Origin: CAYLLN01 sp033762315
Lineage (GTDB): Bacteria > Planctomycetota > Planctomycetia > Pirellulales > Pirellulaceae
DNA: 64,000 nt
Assembly (NCBI GenBank): GCA_033762315.1
Contig: JANRLS010000276.1
Coordinates: forward strand, 62,001 to 126,000
Direction of reading: 5' to 3'
Both the position numbers and the translations under genes were made by a program. Below the pieces are notes generated by a model. That model searched no databases, was not told the DNA's origin, and was given only the letters and a program-made list of their open reading frames with translations. Below, one piece after another: positions 18,505-26,699 of the stretch; the first letter of the stretch is position 1, and each line of letters starts with the position of its first letter.

Positions 18505-19938
18505 ATGTCGCTATCTGCCCTTCGTCCAGCGCTCGTTTCGCGCCGCGTGGCCCTTTCGCAGCTTGCGATCGGGGTTGGTGGCATTGGCCTGGCCGCGGTG
18601 CTCGGCAAGGAGGGATTCGCCGCCGAAGCCAGCCCGCTTTTGGCCGCCAATTCTGCCCCCGTTGCGCCGCACCACGCGCCGCGAGCCAAAAGCCTGATCT
18701 TTCTCAACATGCAAGGAGGCCCGTCGCAGTTTGAAACGTTCGACTTCAAACCCGCGATGGACCATTACGCCGGCAAGGCGATTCCCCAAGAATTGTCGGT
18801 CCGCTTTCCCGGCAAGATTTTGCCGTCGGCGTTTCGCTTTTCGCGCCATGGCCAGTCGGGGCTCGAAATCAGCAATTCGCTCCCCCACCTGGGAACCGTG
18901 GCCGACGAACTATGCGTCATTAAATCGATGGTGTGCGACAGTCAGGCCCATCCATCCGGCCAGGTGCAGGCTCTCACAGGCTATGCCCGCGGGGCGATGC
19001 CCTGCCTCGGCTCGTGGATTCTGTATGGCCTCGGTTCGGCCAACGACAACCTCCCCGGTTTCGTCTATTTGGCCAACGGCTACAGCCACGGCTCGGCGTT
19101 TCTGCCCGCCGAAACCCAGGGAATGCCGATCGGCCAGAAGCTCCCCAATGTGCGCCGGGCGGCGGGCATGACCGAGCCTCAGCAGCGCGAAATGCTCGAT
19201 CTGCTGGCCAAAGTCAACCGCCAATACGCCGCCGAACATCCGGCCGACGATGTGCTGAATGCCCGCATCGAAGCCGCCGAACTCGCCTTTCGCATGCAAG
19301 TCGCTTCTCCGGAAGCGGTCGATCTGACCCAGGAATCGCAAGCCACGCTCGATCTGTATGGCATCACCGACAACGACGGTCTCGGCTCGAAGACAAAGAA
19401 AGGGGGGCGAGGACTCTCCGAGACGCGCCAGGATTTTGGCTCGATGTGCCTGATCGCCCGGCGGCTGGTCGAGCGCGGAGTCCGCGTCGTCACGATCTGC
19501 GTCGGCGGTCGTCGCGGCTGGGATCAACATAGCAACCTCAAAGAGGCCCTCGAGCAGAACTGTCTCGTCATCGACCAGCCGATGGCCGCTCTGCTCAAGG
19601 ACCTGAAATCGCATGGCCTGCTCGACAGCACGCTGGTCATGTGGGGGGGCGAATTCGGTCGCACTCCCTACGCCCAAAACGACAACGGCCGCGACCATTT
19701 CCACAAGGGGTACACCTATTGGCTGGCCGGCGGAGGAGTGAAGGGAGGGCTCAGCTACGGCACGACACACGAGTTGGGCCTGGACGTGGCCGAGAACAAA
19801 GTCCACGTCCACGACCTGCACGCCACCCTCCTCTGGCAACTCGGCCTCGATCCCGAGCGGCTCACCTTTCGCTACGGCGGCCGCGACCAGCGGCTGACCG
19901 ACACCAGCGGCAAGGTAGTCCGAGCCATTCTGACTTAG
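18505..19938 (+). CDS. Tat-exported DUF1501 protein
   Basis: A 477-residue protein with a twin-arginine signal (VSRRVALSQLAIGVGG, about residues 11-26) and the DUF1501 landmarks LIFLNMQGGPSQFETFD, the AHPSGQVQALTGYARG region, VTICVGGRRGWDQHSN, LVMWGGEFGRTPYAQN, GRDHFHKGYTYWLAGGG and VHVHDLHATLLWQLG. It follows the DUF1549/DUF1553 gene by 33 nt, the typical two-gene module. The acidic and His residues in the GEFGRTP and RDHF motifs match the metal-site positions of the alkaline phosphatase-like fold. It is the last gene of the 5708-19938 run; the sulfatase reading frame begins 117 nt later. Confidence 0.93.
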   Translation: MSLSALRPALVSRRVALSQLAIGVGGIGLAAVLGKEGFAAEASPLLAANSAPVAPHHAPRAKSLIFLNMQGGPSQFETFDFKPAMDHYAGKAIPQELSVRFPGKILPSAFRFSRHGQSGLEISNSLPHLGTVADELCVIKSMVCDSQAHPSGQVQALTGYARGAMPCLGSWILYGLGSANDNLPGFVYLANGYSHGSAFLPAETQGMPIGQKLPNVRRAAGMTEPQQREMLDLLAKVNRQYAAEHPADDVLNARIEAAELAFRMQVASPEAVDLTQESQATLDLYGITDNDGLGSKTKKGGRGLSETRQDFGSMCLIARRLVERGVRVVTICVGGRRGWDQHSNLKEALEQNCLVIDQPMAALLKDLKSHGLLDSTLVMWGGEFGRTPYAQNDNGRDHFHKGYTYWLAGGGVKGGLSYGTTHELGLDVAENKVHVHDLHATLLWQLGLDPERLTFRYGGRDQRLTDTSGKVVRAILT

Positions 19939-20055
19939 TCCGATAGCCACTCGGCGGCGAGCGGAAGTTTGACGCGAGGCGGTGCGTGGAAGAGAATCGC
20001 AGGGCTAAGACGATCCAATCGGATCACTTTCGCCTCACTTCAGCCTTGTCGCCGC

Positions 20056-21444
20056 ATGATCACCAGCCACCATTCGCTCGCACGGGCCGGCGTCAATTTG
20101 ATTGTTCTCCTCGTCGCGATCTTTCCTCGCCTCTTGGTGCATGCTGCCGAGCCTCCGCCCCGGCCGAACATCGTCTTTATCTTGGCGGACGACTTGGGCT
20201 ATGGCGATCTCGGCTGCCAGGGGCATCCGTATGCCCGCACGCCGCACCTCGACCGGCTCGCCCGCCAGGGAACTCGTTTTCAGCAATTCTATGTCACCGG
20301 AATCACTTGTTGCCCCAGCCGCACGGGATTCATGACGAGCAAGTTCCCCGCGACTTATCGTGCCTATCCGGCCGGTGCGGGGTTTGGCGAGCGGATCACT
20401 GTGACCGAACTGCTGCGGCGCGTCGGCTATGCCACTGGTCACTTCGGCAAGTAGCACATCGGCCCCGATGAACAGCCCGGCACCTATGGCATTCAGCAAA
20501 TTGGGGCGGCGGTGGAGCCGCGCGGCAACAGGCGCGACGAGCGCGGCCGCGACGCCCCGATTTTCGATGCCGCCATCCGCTTTATCGAGGAGTACCGCGA
20601 GGGACCGTTTTACGTGAATGTCTGGGGGCACATCAGCCACTTTCCCGTTAGTCCCCCGCCAGCCTATGCCGAGAAGTTTCGCGACGTCATGGTGAAGGAG
20701 GCTGATTTTTCGGACCACATGGCCGAAAAATGGAGCGCGCTGAAGTCCGCCGGCGCCGATCCGAGCGAACGGTTGCGGCGCTACCTCGGAGACGTATTCT
20801 CCCTCGATGAGGATGTCGGCCGGTTGCTGGCCAGGCTCGATGAACTCGGTTTGACCGAGAACACGCTGGTCGTTTTTTCGAGCGACCACGGCCCCGCCCC
20901 CATTAGCGATAAGGAAAGCGATGGCGAGCGGGCCGACGCCCGGCTCAACATGCTGGGCTATGCCGGCGGCCAGCGCGGCGGCAAGCACACAATGTACGAG
21001 GGGGGCGTGCGCGTGCCGCTCCTGGTTCGTTGGCCAGGGAAGGTTCCAGCGGGGCGGGTGGACGAGCGTTCGGTCATCAGTGGCATTGACTGGCTGCCGA
21101 CCGTTTGCGCGGTGGCGGGAATCAAGATCGATTCCACCGAATTCGATGGCGAGGATGCCTCGGCCGCGCTGTTGGGCCGCGAATTTGCCCGGGCCACACC
21201 GCTCTTCTGGAAAACCAGCAATCCCCGCGGCCAAATCGCGGTTCGCTCCGAGAATTGGAAGCTCCATCTGCCGTATCGCAACCGGGGCGAAGTCGAACTC
21301 TACGACCTGGCCCATGATGCCGGCGAGAGGAAGAATCTGGCCGCCAGTCGGCCTGAAGTGGTGGAATTGCTCTCCGCGCTGGCCCAGAAGTGGAATACCA
21401 CGCTCCCGACCGAGTACATTAAGACCGACGACAAACAAGACTAA
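20056..21444 (+). pseudogene. Sulfatase interrupted by an in-frame TAG in the GKWH motif
   Basis: A type I sulfatase reading frame of 462 codons broken by one stop. The ATG at 20056 starts a signal peptide. The protein has NIVFILADDLGYGDLG and a formylglycine motif CCPSRTG (Cys85), the residue matured to formylglycine in active enzymes. Codon 133 is TAG (20452-20454) exactly where the signature GKWHxG should have Trp: the frame reads GK, stop, HIG. The same frame then runs intact for 330 codons through VVFSSDHG and the TMYEGGVRVP motif. One G-to-A change of TGG explains it. It may be a young pseudogene, an amber-suppressed gene or a base error. The sialate O-acetylesterase gene begins 20 nt downstream. 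Confidence 0.85.
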
Positions 21445-21464
21445 CCCCTTACTCCGAGAATTCC

Positions 21465-22991
21465 ATGTTTCGCCGCCAACTCGCAACCGTGCTCGTATTC
21501 GGGGGAATGTTTACCCTCGCGTTCCCCGCCTGGGCTGCCATCAAGCTCCCCGCGCTCATTTCCGATCACATGGTCTTGCAGTCCGACATGGCCGCGCCGA
21601 TTTGGGGGTGGGCCGAACCGGGCGAAGAGGTGACCGTGGCGATCGCGGACCAATCGGCCCAGGCTACCGCCGACAAGGACGGAAAATGGCAAGTGAAGCT
21701 GCCAAAGCTGGCCGCGGGAGGGGCCCACACGCTGACCGTGAGGGGGAAGTCGAACGAGATCGTTGTGAAGGACGTGCTGGTCGGCGAGGTGTGGCTGGGC
21801 TCCGGGCAATCGAACATGGCGATGGTGGTCAGCTCGTGCAACAACGCCGGCGAAGAAATCGCGGCGGCCGATTTTCCGAAGATTCGAATGTTCACCGTCA
21901 CCTCGACGGCGGCGGATTCTGCCCAGGCCGATTGCGAAGGTTCGTGGCAAGTTTGTTCGCCGCAAACGGCTGGTCGCTTTTCGGCGAGCCTCTATTTCTG
22001 CGGGCGGGAGATTCACAAGGCGCTGGGTGTGCCGGTCGGATTGATTAACTCGTCGGTCGGTGGCACGCCGATCGAGTCGTGGATCAGTGCCGATGTTCAG
22101 GAGAAGTCCCCGGAGCTGAAGGAGTTCGTGGCCGCTGCGCAGGCCGAGGCGGACCGCTTCGATCCCGTTGCCGCGCAGGCGAAGTACGAGAAAGACCTCG
22201 CCCAATGGGAAGTTGCCGCGAAGGCCGCCAAAGCTGCCGGCCGGCCCGCTCCGCGTAAGCCGATCGATCAGGTGGCCAATCGCGCCCGCAAAGGGACTAT
22301 CGGCGGTCTTTACCACGGAAAAATCGCTCCGCTCGTGCCGTATGCGATGCGGGGCGCGGTTTGGTATCAGGGCGAAGCGAACTCTAACCCGGCGAAGTCT
22401 CGTTACTACGAGCATCAACTACCGCTGCTCGTAACCAGTTGGCGAGCCGCCTGGGGGAGCGAGTTTCCGTTTGCTTGGGTGCAACTTCCCAATTTCGATG
22501 GTTTGGGGGGACATTGGCCGGTCGTTCGCGAGGCGATGCTGAAGTCTTTGAAGCTGCCGAAAACCGGGATGGCGATTACGATCGACATCGGTGATGCCAA
22601 GGACATTCACCCCAAGAATAAGCAAGATGTCGGCAAGCGGCTCGCACAGTGGGCCTTGGGGGAGGTTTATGGGAAAGACGGTCCGACGAGCGGTCCCTTG
22701 CCGGCCGGGCATGAGCGCCGCGGCAAGGACCTGGTTCTGAAGTTTAGTCACGCGGATGGCGGCCTGGTGGCGAAAGGCGGCGAGCTTCGCGGCTTCGTAG
22801 TCGCCGGGGCGGACAAAGCGTGGAAGCCCGCGGCGGCGCGCATCGAGGGAGATCAAGTGATCGTTAGCAGTCCGGAAGTTGCCGAACCGGTCGCCGCGCG
22901 TTACGCCTGGGAGAATAACCCCGTCTGCAACCTCGTCAGTGGTGCCGGGCTTCCGGCTTCGCCATTCCGTACCGACAATTGGGAGCCCTAA
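21465..22991 (+). CDS. Sialate O-acetylesterase (SASA-type, SGNH-like)
   Basis: A 508-residue exported esterase that removes O-acetyl groups from sugars, classically sialic acids but in bacteria often hemicellulose or algal glycans. It has a signal peptide at 1-24 and a beta-sandwich start (LPALISDHMVLQ). The catalytic GSGQSNM block has its Ser at 116, followed by GGTPIESWIS and AVWYQGEANS, then AKDIHPKNKQDVGKRLA carrying the catalytic Asp/His pair. The length fits the family. It lies between two sulfatase genes in the same direction (20-nt gap to the first), consistent with stepwise removal of decorations from a sulfated, acetylated glycan. That substrate is inferred. Confidence 0.9.
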   Translation: MFRRQLATVLVFGGMFTLAFPAWAAIKLPALISDHMVLQSDMAAPIWGWAEPGEEVTVAIADQSAQATADKDGKWQVKLPKLAAGGAHTLTVRGKSNEIVVKDVLVGEVWLGSGQSNMAMVVSSCNNAGEEIAAADFPKIRMFTVTSTAADSAQADCEGSWQVCSPQTAGRFSASLYFCGREIHKALGVPVGLINSSVGGTPIESWISADVQEKSPELKEFVAAAQAEADRFDPVAAQAKYEKDLAQWEVAAKAAKAAGRPAPRKPIDQVANRARKGTIGGLYHGKIAPLVPYAMRGAVWYQGEANSNPAKSRYYEHQLPLLVTSWRAAWGSEFPFAWVQLPNFDGLGGHWPVVREAMLKSLKLPKTGMAITIDIGDAKDIHPKNKQDVGKRLAQWALGEVYGKDGPTSGPLPAGHERRGKDLVLKFSHADGGLVAKGGELRGFVVAGADKAWKPAAARIEGDQVIVSSPEVAEPVAARYAWENNPVCNLVSGAGLPASPFRTDNWEP

Positions 22992-23067
22992 TCTTCATCA
23001 GGGAACTTCGCGATCTCCGTTGCTTCTGTTCCATCTTTCTTCCGAGTTTCTCGGGCCAATTCAAGTG

Positions 23068-24537
23068 ATGAATCGTTTCTCCTTGCTCGCGGCATTTGGA
23101 TTCATCGTGCTCCACGCCCCGGCTGTTGATGCTGCTCCGCCCGAGCGGCCCAACATCGTCATCTTGTTCCTGGACGACCTGGGGTACGGCGACATCGGCC
23201 CCTTCGGCGCGAAGGACATTCGCACGCCAAACCTCGACCGGGTGGCCGCCGAGGGGACGAGGCTCACGAGTTTTTATGTCGCTCAGCCGGTTTGCACCGC
23301 GTCGCGAGCCGCCTTGATGACCGGCTGCTACTCGAATCGGGTCAGCTTGTTTGGGGCCCTCAATCACCAAAGCAACGTGGGCATTGCGGCCGAGGAAACG
23401 CTGCTGCCGGAAATCTGCCGGGCGCAAGGCTACGCGACGGCTATTTTCGGCAAATGGCATTTGGGACATCGCGAGCCGTTCTTGCCAACGCGCAACGGTT
23501 TCGACGAATTCCTCGGCCTTCCCTATAGCAATGACAATGGCCCGCTGCATCCGATCGTTCGCGATATCCCCTCGCTGCCGCTGATCGATGGCGAAAAGAC
23601 GGCGGAGCTCGACCCCGATCAATCGCAGTTCACGCGCCGCTTCACCGAACGGGCCGTGCAGTTCATCGAGCGGAACAAGGCCCGCCCCTTCTTTCTCTAT
23701 GTGCCGCAGGTCATGCCGCACGTGCCGATTTTCGCCTCGGCCGAATTCAGGGGGCGGTCGTCGCGCGGCTTGTATGGCGACGTGGTCGAAGAACTCGATT
23801 GGTCGGTCGGGCAAATCCTCGCGGCGCTGCAAAAGAATGACCTCGACGAGCGAACCCTCGTAATTTTTACCTCCGACAACGGCCCGTTCCTCTCGTACGG
23901 TAATCACGCCGGAGTGGCCAGGCCGCTGCGCGAAGGGAAGCTGACGACCTTCGAAGGGGGCGTTCGCGTGCCGTGCCTGATTCGCTGGCCGGGGAAAGTG
24001 CCGGCGGGAAGGGTGTCGGGTGAGCTGGTTTCGACGCTCGACCTTCTGCCCACCCTTTGCAGCCTCGTCGGCGGGCAGCTGCCGGCGGCCCGGCTGGATG
24101 GGGTCGATGCTTGGGGCTTTTTGTCGGGGAAGAGCGAGCGGTCGCCGCGCGAGTCGTTCTATTATTACGCGGGGGACGAGCTGCAAGCGGTTCGCCGCGG
24201 TCCATGGAAGCTGCACCTGGCCCACGAGTATCTGACCCCCGCCCAGCCGGCGGGAACTGGCGGCAAACCGGCCAATTTCGCCAACCTGAAGCCCGAGTCG
24301 ATGCAGCTGTCCGGCCTACGCGGCATCGCCAGCCGGCATGGGTACACCGTGAAAAGAATGGAGCAGTCGCTCTTTCACTTGGAGCGGGACATCGGCGAAA
24401 CGACCGATGTTTCGGCCCAGTACCCGGAGGTGGTTCGCGAACTGCTGGCGCTGGCCGAAGCGGCCCGCGCCGATCTAGGAGATTCGCTGACGGGCCGCCA
24501 AGGAGCGCACATTCGCCCCAGCGGCAAAGTCAATTAG
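23068..24537 (+). CDS. Arylsulfatase-family sulfatase (C-x-A-x-R type)
   Basis: A 489-residue exported type I sulfatase. The ATG at 23068 starts the signal peptide; the frame is open further upstream into the esterase gene. Motifs: NIVILFLDDLGYGDIG (metal-binding Asp pair), CTASRAALMTG (formylglycine Cys76), FGKWHLGHREPFLPT, FTSDNGPF and TFEGGVRVPCLIRWPG. The activation motif has Ala in place of the usual Pro (C-T-A-S-R), a variant accepted in many sulfatases. A formylglycine-generating enzyme, needed for activity, is not in this window. It is the intact relative of the broken sulfatase at 20056 and shares its gene group. Confidence 0.92.
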   Translation: MNRFSLLAAFGFIVLHAPAVDAAPPERPNIVILFLDDLGYGDIGPFGAKDIRTPNLDRVAAEGTRLTSFYVAQPVCTASRAALMTGCYSNRVSLFGALNHQSNVGIAAEETLLPEICRAQGYATAIFGKWHLGHREPFLPTRNGFDEFLGLPYSNDNGPLHPIVRDIPSLPLIDGEKTAELDPDQSQFTRRFTERAVQFIERNKARPFFLYVPQVMPHVPIFASAEFRGRSSRGLYGDVVEELDWSVGQILAALQKNDLDERTLVIFTSDNGPFLSYGNHAGVARPLREGKLTTFEGGVRVPCLIRWPGKVPAGRVSGELVSTLDLLPTLCSLVGGQLPAARLDGVDAWGFLSGKSERSPRESFYYYAGDELQAVRRGPWKLHLAHEYLTPAQPAGTGGKPANFANLKPESMQLSGLRGIASRHGYTVKRMEQSLFHLERDIGETTDVSAQYPEVVRELLALAEAARADLGDSLTGRQGAHIRPSGKVN

Positions 24538-24580
24538 CAGGGCCGGTCGGCGGGTGGCGGCCGCATGTTAGACTGCGAAT

Positions 24581-26056
24581 ATGCCCGCCTTAGCAGCCAA
24601 CGCCACCGCTGAAATCTCACCGCCGTCCGCAGCGCGCCGCATCGCCGTCATCGGTGGCGGCATTAGCGGGTTGGCGGCGGCCCATCGCCTGGTCGAGCTC
24701 GCTCCGGCGGCGCGAGTCACGCTGCTGGAGGCAAGCGACCGGTTGGGTGGGGTGTTGCAAACCATTCGCCGCGACGGTTGGCTGATCGAACGCTCGGCCG
24801 ACATGTTCACCACCCGCGAGCCGTGGGCCCTTGATCTATGCCGGCGGATCGGCATCGCCGACGAGCTGATCGAAACCGATGTCCGCTTTCGCCGGGCCTT
24901 CGTCGTCCGCCGCGGCAAGCTGTTGCCGGTGCCCGAGGGCTTCACGCTGATGAGCCCGGCCAAAATCTGGCCCATTCTGACGACGCCGATCCTCAGCCCG
25001 CTTGGCAAGCTGCGGCTGGCCTGGGAACGCTTCATCCCCTGCCGCCGCGATGACGCGGACGAGAGTTTGCAGTCGTTCGTCGTCCGCCGCTTCGGGCGGG
25101 AAGCGTTCGATCGGCTGATTCAGCCCTTGATCGGCGGCATTTATACGGCCGATCCGGCGAAGCTGAGCATGCAGGGAACGCTGCCACAGTTCGTCGAGCT
25201 GGAGCGGAAGTTTGGCAGCTTGATTCGCGGGATGCGGCAGCGCGGCAAGAACCAGGTGCCAGGAGCCGCGAGCCAGAAAACCGCCGAGAGCGGGGCCAGA
25301 TACGGGCAGTTTCTCGCGCCGCGGGACGGCATGGGGCGGCTGGTCGAGGGGGTTGCCGCGCGGTTGCCGGTGGGATGCGTGCGATTGAATTCACCGGTCG
25401 AGCGGATCGAGCGCGATCGCGAGCAGTGGTGCTTGTGGCTGGGGAATCAAGCCGAGTGTTTCGACGCTGTTGTCCTTGCCACTTCCGGAGCCGTTAGCTA
25501 CCGGCTGCTCGCAATGGTGGATGCCGAACTGGCGGCGCTGGTGAAGCAGATTCCGTATGCCGGCTGCTCGGTGGCGATTTTGGGAGTTCGCCGCGACCAG
25601 CTTAGGCATCCGCTCGATGGCTTTGGCTTCGTCGTGCCGGCGATGGAAAACCGCCGCATCATCGCCGGCAGTTTGGCGAGCGTGAAATTTCCCGGCCGTG
25701 CGCCGACACATCGCGTGCTTTTGCGAGTGTTTGTCGGGGGTGCGCTGCAGCCGGAACTGGCCCATTTGCCGGACGACGAGGTTCGCGGGCTCGTGTTGAC
25801 CGAGCTGCGCGAGCTCTTGGGCCTGGCGGGCATGCCGGAGTTTTTCGAGGTGGCCCGCTGGCTTGGCATGATGCCGCAATATCACGTCGGCCACCTCGAT
25901 CTGATTCGCCGGATCGAAGCGCGGGCCTCGGCAATTCCCAACTTCGCGCTCGCCGGCAATGCCTATCGCGGCGTCGGCGTCCCTTTCTGCGTGAATCAGG
26001 GCGAGCAAGCGGCCGAGCGGATATTGTCGCGGCAGGTTGCGCCCGTGGAGACGTAG
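24581..26056 (+). CDS. hemG: Protoporphyrinogen oxidase (oxygen-dependent, FAD)
   Basis: A 491-residue FAD enzyme that oxidises protoporphyrinogen IX to protoporphyrin IX, the penultimate step of heme synthesis. The N-terminal dinucleotide-binding motif is VIGGGISGLAAAHRL (about residues 23-37), followed by LLEASDRLGGVLQT. The centre has QSFVVRRFGREAFDRLIQPLIGGIYTA and the C-terminus ALAGNAYRGVGVPFCVNQGEQAAE. The length fits the HemY/PPOX type. A TAGACT -10-like hexamer ends only 7 nt before the ATG, hinting at a nearly leaderless transcript. The gene is not obviously linked to its neighbours, but a heme enzyme fits a genome rich in CxxCH proteins. Confidence 0.92.
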   Translation: MPALAANATAEISPPSAARRIAVIGGGISGLAAAHRLVELAPAARVTLLEASDRLGGVLQTIRRDGWLIERSADMFTTREPWALDLCRRIGIADELIETDVRFRRAFVVRRGKLLPVPEGFTLMSPAKIWPILTTPILSPLGKLRLAWERFIPCRRDDADESLQSFVVRRFGREAFDRLIQPLIGGIYTADPAKLSMQGTLPQFVELERKFGSLIRGMRQRGKNQVPGAASQKTAESGARYGQFLAPRDGMGRLVEGVAARLPVGCVRLNSPVERIERDREQWCLWLGNQAECFDAVVLATSGAVSYRLLAMVDAELAALVKQIPYAGCSVAILGVRRDQLRHPLDGFGFVVPAMENRRIIAGSLASVKFPGRAPTHRVLLRVFVGGALQPELAHLPDDEVRGLVLTELRELLGLAGMPEFFEVARWLGMMPQYHVGHLDLIRRIEARASAIPNFALAGNAYRGVGVPFCVNQGEQAAERILSRQVAPVET

Positions 26057-26078
26057 CGGGGCGACGCAACTTTTCGGG

Positions 26079-26540
26079 TCAGGCGAAGAAGGTGGCCACT
26101 TTATCCCCAGCCAGCGAGACTCCGAAATCGCGGCGATCAGGTGAGTTTTCAGCTGGATTCAACTGTTTGGCCTCATCGGCCAGTTGCTGAAACCGAGCGA
26201 GCAGCGCGGCATCGCCACTGAGAACTTGCTCGATTCGTGCCCGATCCGGATGATCGCCAGACACTTGCACTCCGCCCAGTCCATCGCTCACAAGCTCAAG
26301 CGGCCCGGTTGAACCGGCTCCCGACGCGGATAGCCGCTGTTGCACCTGGTGAGCAAAGTCACGCAGTCTTGCCTCAAATTCTTGCCGGTCGGGAGTTGCC
26401 GCGGCGGGAGATTTCGATGTCGGCGATTCGCCGCCACCTAACTGGCTCAAGAACGACAGGCCGCTTTCGACCGCCGCCGACGCGCCGCGTGCCAGGGTCG
26501 TGGCGGCAATTCCAGCGGGAATGAGGGCTGCGATCGACAT
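26079..26540 (-). CDS. Small protein of unknown function
   Basis: A 153-residue protein that I do not recognise. It starts with an Ala-rich, mildly hydrophobic helix (MSIAALIPAGIAATTLARGAS), then a helical stretch (EFEARLRDFAHQVQQRL) and a beta-like segment GPLELVSDGLGGVQVSGDHPDRARIEQVLSGD, before a helical C-terminus. The segment with the SGDHPDRA motif recurs, from memory, in short planctomycete proteins of unknown role. It is convergent with hemG (22-nt gap) and divergent from the methylase gene at 26700. Codon use matches the neighbours, so it is probably a real resident gene. Confidence 0.7.
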   Translation of the reverse strand: MSIAALIPAGIAATTLARGASAAVESGLSFLSQLGGGESPTSKSPAAATPDRQEFEARLRDFAHQVQQRLSASGAGSTGPLELVSDGLGGVQVSGDHPDRARIEQVLSGDAALLARFQQLADEAKQLNPAENSPDRRDFGVSLAGDKVATFFA

Positions 26541-26699
26541 TGCGCGGTGGCTTCCGGTTGCTGGCGGCCGGCTGCTAGCGGATGGAGCCGGGCAGGTTCG
26601 CGCTGCGGTCGGTTCATCGGCCTATTCCGTCCCCAACTTGAGCCAAAACCCACCACTGACGTTGCCGAGCATCAGGGCACGCTTTACGATTCGCCCTCC

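Noticed and set aside
23068..24537. Loss of the sulfatase activation motif because of C-T-A-S-R
   Set aside because: Ala in place of Pro is a known accepted variant of the formylglycine motif, so the gene is treated as intact.
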